DNA from: an uncultured Novosphingobium sp.
GTDB taxonomy: Bacteria; Pseudomonadota; Alphaproteobacteria; Sphingomonadales; Sphingomonadaceae
Direction: 5' to 3'
Assembly (NCBI GenBank): GCA_946886075.1
Contig: CAMPHR010000022.1
Span: 1-47,382 of the forward strand
Length of the DNA: 47,382 nucleotides
Part shown: one piece after another, positions 8,003-16,455 of the stretch
Layout: every line of letters begins with the position of its first letter
How positions within the stretch are numbered: position 1 is the stretch's first letter
Notes under the pieces: generated by a model
Told to the model about the DNA's origin: nothing
Database searches by the model: none
The model's input: only the letters and a program-made list of their open reading frames with translations
Translations under genes and position numbers: made by a program

Positions 8003-9679
8003 ATGGCCTCGACCAGCAGGTTCGATGCGATCGTTGTAGGATCAGGTGTCAGCGGCGGATTCGCAGCGAAAGAACTCACCGAAAAGGGCCTGCGTGTCCT
8101 GATGCTCGACAGGGGCGTCATGGTCGAGCATGGCCAGGACTACCCGTATGATGGCAAGCCCGCATATGAAATCCCCGCGCGCAACATCATGCCGGAACAA
8201 TTGGCGGACAAAGACTATTTCATCGGAAAGCATGGCTGGGCGACGCCCAGCAACCGTGGCTTTTACAATGACGATCGACTGAACCCCTACGCGTATGACG
8301 AAGGCAGCAAATTCTACTGGATTCGTCCCGGCGCGGTGGGCGGGAAGTCACTGATCTGGGGACGATGGAGCTTTCGATGGGCGCCCGAGGACTTCAGCGC
8401 CAACAAGCGTGACGGGATCGATGGCGAATGGCCGATCGGTTATGACGACATTGCGCCCTGGTACAGCTATATCGAGAAATATATCGGCGTTTCGGGGTCT
8501 AGAGAGAATCTGCCTTATCTACCCGATAGCGAATTCCAGCCGCCGATGCCGATGAATATCGCGGAAAAATGGATGAAGCAGCAGATCGAAACTCAATATC
8601 CGGGTCGCAAGCTGATCAACGCCCGGCTATCCAACCTGACCGAGGACAAGCCGGAGCAAAACCGCACCAAGTGCCAGTTGCGTAATCAATGTAGCAACGG
8701 CTGTTCCTTCGGTGCCTATTTTTCCACGCAGTCGGTGACGTTGCCCGCCGCGCGCGCGACGGGACGACTGACGCTCAAGTCGGATGCGGTGGTGACCAAC
8801 CTCGAATATGATCCGGCGGCAAAGCGCGTGACCGGGGTCCGTTTCATCGATGCCAAGACCGGCCAGGCCGAAGTGGTGAGCGCGAACATTGTCTTTCTTT
8901 GCGCTTCGGCGATGGCATCGACTCAGATCATGATGAATACGCGTGCGCCGGGGAGCGAGCGCAGTCATTTGGATTCCAGCGGCACTCTTGGCCGATATGT
9001 GATGGATCATATCTTCCGAGTTCAAGTCACCGGCGAGATGCCGGGCATGGAAGAGTATATCGAATATGGCAGGCGGCCCGGCGGCGTCTACATTCCGCGT
9101 TTCCGCAATATCGGTGGGGACGAGGGCGTGGGTTTCAAGCGCGGTTACGGCTATCAGGGAAGTGCATGGCGCGAGGCGCGGAAGCCGGTCGGCTTTGGCG
9201 CGTCGATGAAACATGACATGCGTAGCTATGGGCCGTGGATGTTCTCGATTGGCGCGTTTGGCGAATGCCTGCCCTACAAGGACAACCGGGTTTCATTGCA
9301 TTCCGACAAGGTCGATCGCTTCGGGGTTCCGCTGATGCGTTTCGATGTCACTTTTCGGGAGAACGAGCTGCGGATGATGGGCGATGCGCGCGTTCAGGGC
9401 GAAGCGATGCTCAAAAGCGCAGGACTCAGCAACATCTGCACCAAGGTTGACGAGCATGTCCCCGGCGAGGCGATCCACGAAATGGGCGGCGCGCGCATGG
9501 GAGCCGATCCACGCGCGTCGGTGCTGAATAAATGGAGCCAGGCGCATGATGCTTCGAACCTATATGTCACGGACGGTGCCCAGATGGCGTCGGTTTCCTG
9601 TGTGAACCCGTCGCTGACGTTCATGGCACTGACGGCACGGGCGGCGGATCATGCGGTCAGGCAGATGAACCCGGCATGA
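8003..9679 (+). CDS. GMC-family FAD-dependent sugar dehydrogenase, large subunit
   Basis: This 558-residue flavoprotein has the FAD-binding GSGVSGG motif at residues 13-19, a central segment with several Cys (CQLRNQCSNGCSFG), and the GMC C-terminal block. There His492 (IHEMGGARMG) and Asn535 (SCVNPSLTFMA) are the expected catalytic pair. It has no signal peptide of its own. With the Tat-bearing subunit-3-like gene and the cytochrome c gene nearby, it fits the three-part periplasmic sugar dehydrogenases (gluconate/2-ketogluconate type, and the Caulobacter lacABC lactose dehydrogenase, which makes a 3-keto sugar). It is the probable first catabolic enzyme of the locus. The substrate is unknown. 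Confidence 0.92.
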   Translation: MASTSRFDAIVVGSGVSGGFAAKELTEKGLRVLMLDRGVMVEHGQDYPYDGKPAYEIPARNIMPEQLADKDYFIGKHGWATPSNRGFYNDDRLNPYAYDEGSKFYWIRPGAVGGKSLIWGRWSFRWAPEDFSANKRDGIDGEWPIGYDDIAPWYSYIEKYIGVSGSRENLPYLPDSEFQPPMPMNIAEKWMKQQIETQYPGRKLINARLSNLTEDKPEQNRTKCQLRNQCSNGCSFGAYFSTQSVTLPAARATGRLTLKSDAVVTNLEYDPAAKRVTGVRFIDAKTGQAEVVSANIVFLCASAMASTQIMMNTRAPGSERSHLDSSGTLGRYVMDHIFRVQVTGEMPGMEEYIEYGRRPGGVYIPRFRNIGGDEGVGFKRGYGYQGSAWREARKPVGFGASMKHDMRSYGPWMFSIGAFGECLPYKDNRVSLHSDKVDRFGVPLMRFDVTFRENELRMMGDARVQGEAMLKSAGLSNICTKVDEHVPGEAIHEMGGARMGADPRASVLNKWSQAHDASNLYVTDGAQMASVSCVNPSLTFMALTARAADHAVRQMNPA

Positions 9680-9720
9680 CAGCATCTTGAGAATCTTCAC
9701 GTGATCGACGGGATCATTGA

Positions 9721-9736
9721 ATGTAATCCTTTACAT
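9721..9736. promoter_or_regulatory. candidate LacI-family operator (site 2)
   Basis: ATGTAATCCTTTACAT, identical over all 16 bases to the site at 2520-2535, lies about 100 bases before the TonB receptor start. This is the main evidence that the receptor belongs to the same regulon as the divergent LacI/permease pair. Confidence 0.78.
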
Positions 9737-9835
9737 CATCTCTGTTTCTGTTAGTCATGTCCCGCTGCAAAAAATGACGGCTCAGCAGACAAGTTTGAAA
9801 CGGTACCGGGCAAAGTTGCCTGAGGGGAGGAAATA

Positions 9836-12800
9836 ATGAGGGGTTTGAAGCTTTTGAACGCGCTCGCCTGTACCACATCGGTTGGTGCAATGGCGATTTG
9901 CCTGCCATCTCATCTCATGGCGCAAACGGGCGGAGCATCGGCGACTGCCACGCAGGACGGTTCGGTTGACGAGATCGTCGTGACAGGCGTCCGCGCCAGC
10001 CTTGAACGGTCGATCGAGATCAAGCGCAATTCATTCGGTGTCGTAGACGCCATCTCCGCCGAAGATATCGGCAAATTCCCTGACACCAACCTTGCTGAGT
10101 CGCTTCAGCGTATCACGGGCGTAGGTATCGACCGCAGCAACGGCGAAGGATCGCAGGTTACGGTGCGCGGATTCGGGCCGAGCTATAATCTCGTCACGCT
10201 GAACGGGCGTACGCTCGCCACCGCGCTTGTACAAACGGTCGGGACGGATGGAACGGGTGACGACGCGGTTGGCACTAACCGGTCTTTCGACTTCGCAAAC
10301 CTCGCTTCGGAAGGCGTGCGTACGCTGGAAGTGTACAAGACCGGCCGCGCCGCCATTCCGTCCGGTGGGATCGGTGCTGCGATCAATATCGTTACGCGCC
10401 AGCCGCTTGATGCGAAGGACGGCGGCTTCACCGGTAGTATCGGTGCCAAGGCGGTCTATGACGCGAGTGTCGATGGTTGTCTTGATTGTGGATCGAAGGT
10501 CACGCCCGAATTTTCGGGAGTTGTGAACTGGAAAGATCCCAATGAAGTCTTCGGTGTCGCCCTGTTCGGCAGTTATCAGAAGCGCAATTTTACCTCGATC
10601 GCAGCGGGGTCGAATAACTGGAACATCCGACCTTACAGCGAGTTCCTGACCAATGGCAGCATTGAGTCCGGCGGCATTTGTCCGCCGGGCGTAACGACGC
10701 CGCAACAGGGTTGCACCATTGTGCAGAATGCGCCGACTGATCCGAATCAGCTGGTCGCTTACCCTGACGACAGCGCCTATCATTATGCAGAGGGCAGTCG
10801 TGAACGTATCAACGGCCAAGCGGTGGTGCAATTCCGTCCTAGCGATACTGTCACGATCACCGCCGACGCCCTGTTCGCGCAGAACAAGCAGCGCGAAGTT
10901 CGATCGAGCCATCAGTTCTGGTTCAATCGTCCGTACAATGAAGTCCGGTTCGACGATAATACGGAAATCCCGACTGCCTATTATCTGCACGAGTTCAACG
11001 ATGGGACGAAAGACGTTGGCTTTGAGGAGCAGAATCGTGCCCAGAAGAGCAGGCTTCAAGATTATGGCCTGAACATCAAATGGGAGTTCGCCGATAATTT
11101 CACGATGAACCTTGATGGTCATATGAGCTATGCGACGAGCCGCCCGGACAATCCGAACGGATTTACCTCCACCCGCGTTGGCGTCGGCGCAAAGGTAGTG
11201 GCCGAGCATTCTGTCGACTACAGTGGCGATATTCCGGTGCGGCAGGTCACGTTCGGCAACACGCCGCTAGACCTTAACAGCGTGGGCAGCACGGTTGCGC
11301 GCACCACGGCATCCACCCAGACCCAGCGCCTCAAGGAATTGCGTGCCGATTTTGGCTGGGATCTTGGGGAAGGAAGCCGGTTCGACTTTGGCGGGGCTTT
11401 CCGAACCTCCAATACCCGCATGACCGTGCAGAACGGCTATCAGCCGCTGGGCGACTGGGGCCTTTCCAACCCTGGCGATGTGGAACAGGTCGCACCAGGC
11501 CTGCTCACGGCCTTCTGCATGGCCTGCAAATTCGACCATTATAATCCCGGCAACGATCCTGAAACGCTGACCGCATTCCGCGGTGACGCGGCAAAAGTCT
11601 ATGCCGCGCTGTCGCCCTACTATGCGGGCCTGGGTAACGCCGTCAGCACGTCGGGTCGCGCCGACAACCGCGTAAAGGAAGATATCTGGTCCGCCTATGG
11701 GCAGATCACCTGGAACGGCGAAATCGCCGGTCGCAAGGCCAATCTGGTCGCTGGCGCACGGTTCGAACACACCAAATCCCGTTCCACCTCGATCCAATCC
11801 ATTCCGGTGGACATTCCGTGGATTGGCCCCATCGATCTTCCGATCGTCATCGGCACAGGAAATTTCGCGCTTCAGGACGGCGGCAGCTACAGCAATCTGT
11901 TGCCGGCGATGGACTTCCGTATCGAGGTCATGGACAATCTCGTCGCCCGCTTCTCGGCCAGTCGTACGATTGCCCGGCCCAATTATGGAGACCTGTTCAG
12001 TGCCACTTCGATCATCGGCGGGGGCATCACCGCGTTGGGAGGTGCCGCGACTGCAGCCGGCGGCAATCCCAGGCTGAAGCCTTTGACATCGGACAATTTC
12101 GATCTGTCGCTTGAATATTATTACAAGCCCGACAGCTTCGTTTCGATCGGCTTCTTCGACAAACGCGTTCACAATTTTGTCGGAGCGGGGCAGACCCAGT
12201 CGGCCTTGTTCGGCCTGCGCAACTCGACGTCGGGTGCTCCGGGCACCACTTCGGGTGACGCGGTGGCGGCGTTGCAGGCGCAGAATGTAGCTCTGAATGC
12301 TCAAAACCTGTTTGTCATGAGCGCTCTCATCCAGAATCAGGGGTCGGTGGCAGCCGCTACGACCGAATTCATGAACAATTACAACACAGCGACGGGTCAG
12401 CTGGATGCGACCTATGCTACGGACATCGCCAATACGCTCGATGTCGCAACCTTGGCGAACGACCCGTTGTGGAGTTTCCTAGTAACGCAGCCGGTCAACA
12501 ATAAAGACGCACATATATACGGCCTCGAACTTGCCGGACAGCATTTCTTCGGCAATACTGGCTTTGGTATCTCGGCTTCCTACACATTAGTCCGTGGCGA
12601 CATCAGCTTCGACAATGGGGCCAGTCCAAACAAGGATCAGTTCGCACTTCTGGGGCTCAGCGACTCAGCTAACGTTACGCTGATCTACGACAAGAGCGGG
12701 TTATCGGCGCGGCTGGCCTATAACTGGCGCGACAAATTCCTGTCGAGCTACAACCGCGTGCCGTTCCGCAACCCTGTGTATAACGCGGCATTCGGCCAGC

Positions 12801-12967
12801 TGGACCTGAACGTAAGCTACGACATCACGCCGCAGATCGCGGTGTCGTTCGAAGGGCTCAACCTGACCCGGGAAAGCGTCAGGACCTATGGTCGCGATGA
12901 AAAGCAGCTATGGTACGCGCAGGAACTCGACCGCCGCTTCATGCTCGGTGCGCGGTACAAATTCTGA
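9836..12967 (+). CDS. TonB-dependent outer-membrane receptor (sugar-type, large)
   Basis: The 1043-residue protein has a signal peptide, a TonB box-like DEIVVTGVRASLERSIEIK segment after residue ~45, and the plug motifs FPDTNLAESLQRITGVGIDR and VTVRGFGPSYNLVTLNGR. A long beta-barrel follows, ending in aromatic-K-F (ARYKF). This size and plug sequence are typical of the Caulobacter/sphingomonad receptors linked to carbohydrate uptake. It is preceded by a strong ribosome site (GAGGGGAGG) and the second LacI-type operator, and followed by a terminator-like hairpin. It probably imports the glycoside consumed by the GMC dehydrogenase system. Confidence 0.94.
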   Translation: MRGLKLLNALACTTSVGAMAICLPSHLMAQTGGASATATQDGSVDEIVVTGVRASLERSIEIKRNSFGVVDAISAEDIGKFPDTNLAESLQRITGVGIDRSNGEGSQVTVRGFGPSYNLVTLNGRTLATALVQTVGTDGTGDDAVGTNRSFDFANLASEGVRTLEVYKTGRAAIPSGGIGAAINIVTRQPLDAKDGGFTGSIGAKAVYDASVDGCLDCGSKVTPEFSGVVNWKDPNEVFGVALFGSYQKRNFTSIAAGSNNWNIRPYSEFLTNGSIESGGICPPGVTTPQQGCTIVQNAPTDPNQLVAYPDDSAYHYAEGSRERINGQAVVQFRPSDTVTITADALFAQNKQREVRSSHQFWFNRPYNEVRFDDNTEIPTAYYLHEFNDGTKDVGFEEQNRAQKSRLQDYGLNIKWEFADNFTMNLDGHMSYATSRPDNPNGFTSTRVGVGAKVVAEHSVDYSGDIPVRQVTFGNTPLDLNSVGSTVARTTASTQTQRLKELRADFGWDLGEGSRFDFGGAFRTSNTRMTVQNGYQPLGDWGLSNPGDVEQVAPGLLTAFCMACKFDHYNPGNDPETLTAFRGDAAKVYAALSPYYAGLGNAVSTSGRADNRVKEDIWSAYGQITWNGEIAGRKANLVAGARFEHTKSRSTSIQSIPVDIPWIGPIDLPIVIGTGNFALQDGGSYSNLLPAMDFRIEVMDNLVARFSASRTIARPNYGDLFSATSIIGGGITALGGAATAAGGNPRLKPLTSDNFDLSLEYYYKPDSFVSIGFFDKRVHNFVGAGQTQSALFGLRNSTSGAPGTTSGDAVAALQAQNVALNAQNLFVMSALIQNQGSVAAATTEFMNNYNTATGQLDATYATDIANTLDVATLANDPLWSFLVTQPVNNKDAHIYGLELAGQHFFGNTGFGISASYTLVRGDISFDNGASPNKDQFALLGLSDSANVTLIYDKSGLSARLAYNWRDKFLSSYNRVPFRNPVYNAAFGQLDLNVSYDITPQIAVSFEGLNLTRESVRTYGRDEKQLWYAQELDRRFMLGARYKF

Positions 12968-12993
12968 CTGCCACCAACTGAGCCATGTTAGGG

Positions 12994-13020
12994 AAGGGCG
13001 CTGTTCACGCAGCGCCTTTT
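12994..13020 (+). terminator. rho-independent terminator-like hairpin after the TonB receptor
   Basis: The stem GGCGCTG / CAGCGCC (12997-13003 with 13010-13016) encloses the 6-base loop TTCACG and is followed by TTTT. It would limit, but not necessarily stop, read-through into the SapC gene that begins 37 bases later. Confidence 0.7.
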
Positions 13021-13056
13021 CCGTTTTTCGCCGGTCTGTAAAAGCTGGCGGAGCGA

Positions 13057-13809
13057 GTGACCATCAACGCTTCTGTGGGGCAGCCCGATATGGCCGATCC
13101 GGTTCTTCTCAATAATGTCGATCACGCGGATGTGCGGGTTCGCACTGGACATGGTGCCGAGTTTGGCGATGCGATCAACCTCGTCCGCGTCTTCGTGCCA
13201 GAGTTTGAGGAATTGCAACGCGAATATCCCATCCTGCTGCGCCGCACGGCTGGACAATCCCTTCATGCCGTGGTGCTGCTGGGGCTGGATCGGGATGAAA
13301 ATCTGTTCCTGGCCGATGGTGGATGGAGCGGCCGTTATGTTCCTGCACTACTGGAACGCGGCCCATTCTCGATCGGCGTTGCCGGGCAGGGCGCTGGCGT
13401 TTCCGGCAGCGAACCGATGATCCATATCGACCTGGACCATGTCCGGATCAGCAAGGACGAAGGTCATTCGCTGTTCCTGCCGCAAGGGGGCAATTCGCCT
13501 TATCTCGATCATGTGGCCGATGTGCTGCGCGCGATCTTCACGGGCGTCGAGATTGAAAAGACTATTTTCGCGGCGTTTGAGAAACATGGGCTGATCGAGC
13601 CGATCAGCATCGAGGTAAAACTGGACGATGCGCACCAGTATAAGCTGTCCGATTTCTGCACCATCAGCTTGGACCGGCTGATGCAACTGGACGGCGCCGC
13701 GCTGGAAAAGCTGCATCGCGCCGACTATTTTCGCGCTGCGATTTGGATCGCTTCGTCCTTGCGCAACATCAGCCGCCTGATCGATATGAAGAACGCGAAG
13801 GGCGGCTGA
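13057..13809 (+). CDS. SapC-family protein
   Basis: The 250-residue protein matches the SapC family (named after a Campylobacter surface-layer protein but widespread beside TonB receptors in sphingomonads and Caulobacter). Typical segments are RVFVPEFEELQREYPILL, LFLADGGWSGRYVPALL and the C-terminal LCTI/DFCTISLDRLMQL region. The GTG start at 13057 has a short-spaced GGCGGAG; ATG at 13090 is an alternative. It has no signal peptide. In related loci it stands between a TonB receptor, a cupin-like protein and a tryptophan-halogenase-like protein, as here. Its biochemical role is not known. Confidence 0.85.
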   Translation: MTINASVGQPDMADPVLLNNVDHADVRVRTGHGAEFGDAINLVRVFVPEFEELQREYPILLRRTAGQSLHAVVLLGLDRDENLFLADGGWSGRYVPALLERGPFSIGVAGQGAGVSGSEPMIHIDLDHVRISKDEGHSLFLPQGGNSPYLDHVADVLRAIFTGVEIEKTIFAAFEKHGLIEPISIEVKLDDAHQYKLSDFCTISLDRLMQLDGAALEKLHRADYFRAAIWIASSLRNISRLIDMKNAKGG

Positions 13810-13825
13810 ACGCGGGAAGGGTGTC

Positions 13826-14863
13826 GTGGCGATGGCGATCATGGGCATACGGACGAAGGAACTGACCGGCATCTCGCCGGATGCCATTCCGTTCGAGGAC
13901 CTGATCGCGGGTGATCGGCCCGTGATCCTGAAAGGCGTTGCGCGCGACTGGCCCTTGGTTCGCCATGGCCTGGAATCGGCGCAGGCGGCGATGCGCTATC
14001 TTTCCAGTTTTTATCAGGGGGCGCTGGTCACAACCTTCATCGGCGGGCCGGACGTCAATGGCCGGTTCCACTATACTCCCGATGTGACAGCGCTCAATTT
14101 CACCTCCGAACGCATGCGGCTTGATGCGTTTTTCGAACAGGTTCTGGCGCATGGCGACGTTTCTCACCCGCCCAGCTACTATGTCGGTTCGACCGATGTA
14201 GATAAGTATCTGCCCGGCCTGCGCGTCGAAAACGACCTAAAGCTGGATATTTCCCGTCATGCGAGCGCTCCGCCGCTGGTCAGCATCTGGATGGGAAATC
14301 AAACTGTCGCTTCGGCACATTGGGACAGTTTCCATAATCTCGCCTGCTGTATGGTGGGCGGCCGCCGTTTCACCCTGTTTCCGCCGGAGCAGGTGGAAAA
14401 CCTCTATCCCGGCCCGCTGGAACCCACGCCGGGTGGGCAGCCTGTGTCCATGGTGGATTTCGCCAATCCCGATCTTGAGCGCTTTCCACGCTTCGCAGAA
14501 GCCCTGAAAGCAGGCGAGGTGGCCGAACTGGAGCCGGGCGACCTGCTCTTCTACCCGCCGCTCTGGTGGCATCATGTAGAAGGGATCGGCAGTTTCAATG
14601 CGATGATCAACTATTGGTGGAGCGCCGCGCCGTTGTTCATGGACTCGCCGATGAATACGCTGCTCCATGCGATGCTGAGCCTGCGTGACCGGCCGGAGCC
14701 TGAAAAGCAGGCATGGCGCGCGATGTTCGACTATTATATCTTCGGCCCGTCGGATCGTGCGGCAGCACATCTCCCCGATCCCGCACGGGGCATGCTCGCG
14801 CCCCTGGACGATCTGCGCGCGCGGCGGTTGCGCGCGATGCTGCTCAACCGACTCAATCGGTAG
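13826..14863 (+). CDS. cupin-like (JmjC/FIH-type) protein
   Basis: The 345-residue protein resembles the cupin_8 family, relatives of factor-inhibiting-HIF hydroxylases. It has an HxD pair at His165/Asp167 (SAHWDSFHNL) and a distal His at 249 or 250 (FYPPLWWHHVEGIG), the Fe(II) triad expected of a 2-oxoglutarate oxygenase. It starts with GTG after AAGGG and follows SapC closely. The family is regularly found with SapC and the halogenase-like protein beside TonB receptors. A hydroxylase acting on a protein or small molecule is possible; the substrate is unknown. Confidence 0.85.
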   Translation: MAMAIMGIRTKELTGISPDAIPFEDLIAGDRPVILKGVARDWPLVRHGLESAQAAMRYLSSFYQGALVTTFIGGPDVNGRFHYTPDVTALNFTSERMRLDAFFEQVLAHGDVSHPPSYYVGSTDVDKYLPGLRVENDLKLDISRHASAPPLVSIWMGNQTVASAHWDSFHNLACCMVGGRRFTLFPPEQVENLYPGPLEPTPGGQPVSMVDFANPDLERFPRFAEALKAGEVAELEPGDLLFYPPLWWHHVEGIGSFNAMINYWWSAAPLFMDSPMNTLLHAMLSLRDRPEPEKQAWRAMFDYYIFGPSDRAAAHLPDPARGMLAPLDDLRARRLRAMLLNRLNR

Positions 14864-14881
14864 CGATACACTCGCGTCGTT

Positions 14882-16246
14882 TCAGGCAGCGGCCAGCCCG
14901 GAATTAACCGCGTCCAGTTCGCCGCTTTCACGCGCCTTCCTCCCATAGACCGCTTCGAACAGGGGGGTCGCCATCACCGTGGTGGCGATCGCCATCAATA
15001 CCATCATGGAAAAGAGCGTGGGGCCGATAATGCCCTTTTGAAGGCCGATATTGATGATGATGAGTTCCATCAACCCGCGCGAGTTCATAAGCGCGCCAAT
15101 GCCCAGCGCGGTCCGATTGTCCTCACCCGACAGGCGCGCGGCAGCGTAGCAGGCACCGAATTTGGCAAGGATGGAAATCATAAGGACGCCAAGCGCGACC
15201 AGCAGCAGCGGGATGGAATTGACCATGTCCATCCGGGTGTTAAGCCCCGAATAGGTAAAGAACATCGGCAATAGCAGCACGACGGCCAACGGTTCGACCT
15301 TGCGCTTCAGTTCCTGGACGAACAGCCCGCGCGGCATGCACGCGCCCATCAAGAACCCGCCGAAGATCGCGTGGATGCCGATCGCATCCATCAGGAACGC
15401 CGCGAAGCAGAACAGCATCATGGTGATCGCCAACACCTGCGGGCTCATCTCTCCTCTCGCTTCGACGATGCGTCCGAGTAGAGCCATCCAGCGGCGGCCG
15501 CACGTCATCATGAATCCCGCGAACAGGATCGCCCCACCAATCGCGATCACCGCCACGCCAGGGCCACCGCCAAAGGTGGCAAGGACGATCGCGAGCACGC
15601 ACCAGGACGCGGCATCGTCGAACGCGCCGGCTGTCAGGCTAAGCGTTCCGAGCGCACTATTGGCCAGACCTCGCTCATTGATGATGCGTGCCAGCATGGG
15701 AAAGGCGGTGAGGGCGATGCACGCGCCCATGAACAGGGTCGCGTTCGCCTGGCTGATCCCGGCGGTGAACAGCCCGGGTATCGTCAGCAGATAGGGGGTG
15801 ACCAGCGCAGCGAGGATGAATGGCGCGATGATCCCGGCGGCGGAGACGGTGGCCGCGCTCTTTGCCTTCGATCTGAAATGATCGAGCCGCAGTGTCAGCC
15901 CCACGATGAACATGTACAGGCCCACGCCCAGTTGGGCACCGACATAGAGGACGTTACGGGTTTCCTTAGGGAAAATCGCGTCCTGCAGGCCGGGCAGTAA
16001 CAGGCCGAACAAGGATGGGCCAAGGACCACGCCCGCGATCATCTCGCCCACCACCTGCGGCTGTTTCAACAGCTTCTGACCAAGCCAGCCGACCACGCGG
16101 CAGGTCAGGATGATCACCGCAAGTTGCAGGAAGAATCGGATGCTGTAGTCCGATGGCGCGTAGCTTGTAAGTGCATGCACTTCTGGCCCGTGGGGCGCGA
16201 AAATATCGCCTAGTGCATGCCCCGCTTGGCTCAGCCAATCAGCCAT
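14882..16246 (-). CDS. cation:proton antiporter (CPA2/KefB-like)
   Basis: The product is about 454 residues with some 12 hydrophobic segments and the CPA2 signature region QPQVVGEMIAGVVLGPSLFG. A conserved acidic pair appears near GAFDDAASW, as in Na+(K+)/H+ exchangers. I place the start at ATG 16246 (MADWLSQ), which has a strong ribosome site (GGAGGA); an upstream in-frame ATG at 16279 would put that site inside the gene. No C-terminal TrkA domain is present. It is transcribed against its neighbours and sits between the cupin-like and halogenase-like genes, which are usually adjacent. It may have been inserted and may be functionally unrelated. Confidence 0.9.
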   Translation of the reverse strand: MADWLSQAGHALGDIFAPHGPEVHALTSYAPSDYSIRFFLQLAVIILTCRVVGWLGQKLLKQPQVVGEMIAGVVLGPSLFGLLLPGLQDAIFPKETRNVLYVGAQLGVGLYMFIVGLTLRLDHFRSKAKSAATVSAAGIIAPFILAALVTPYLLTIPGLFTAGISQANATLFMGACIALTAFPMLARIINERGLANSALGTLSLTAGAFDDAASWCVLAIVLATFGGGPGVAVIAIGGAILFAGFMMTCGRRWMALLGRIVEARGEMSPQVLAITMMLFCFAAFLMDAIGIHAIFGGFLMGACMPRGLFVQELKRKVEPLAVVLLLPMFFTYSGLNTRMDMVNSIPLLLVALGVLMISILAKFGACYAAARLSGEDNRTALGIGALMNSRGLMELIIINIGLQKGIIGPTLFSMMVLMAIATTVMATPLFEAVYGRKARESGELDAVNSGLAAA

Positions 16247-16337
16247 TCCTGTCCTCCGTCCCTCAAATTTCCCAGGCATCTGCCGCGCCTTGCCGACATC
16301 ATCCCAACGCCGGAGGCAGGGAAATGCAAGCAGAAAC

Positions 16338-16353
16338 GTGAAAACGTTTACAT
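16338..16353. promoter_or_regulatory. candidate LacI-family operator, variant (site 3)
   Basis: GTGAAAACGTTTACAT is a near-palindrome centred on the CG typical of LacI-family sites. On the minus strand it matches the 2520/9721 operator at 12 of 16 positions. It lies between the divergent antiporter and halogenase-like genes. It may bind the same LacI protein more weakly, or a different LacI-family member. Confidence 0.55.
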
Positions 16354-16455
16354 TGTCACTTCGTGATCGGTATTAATGCCCGGTCGAAGGCGTGCTTCAC
16401 ACCATCAGGCGGTGCCGCCGCCAGAATGCGACGCCACGGTGCAGGAGAGGGCATT

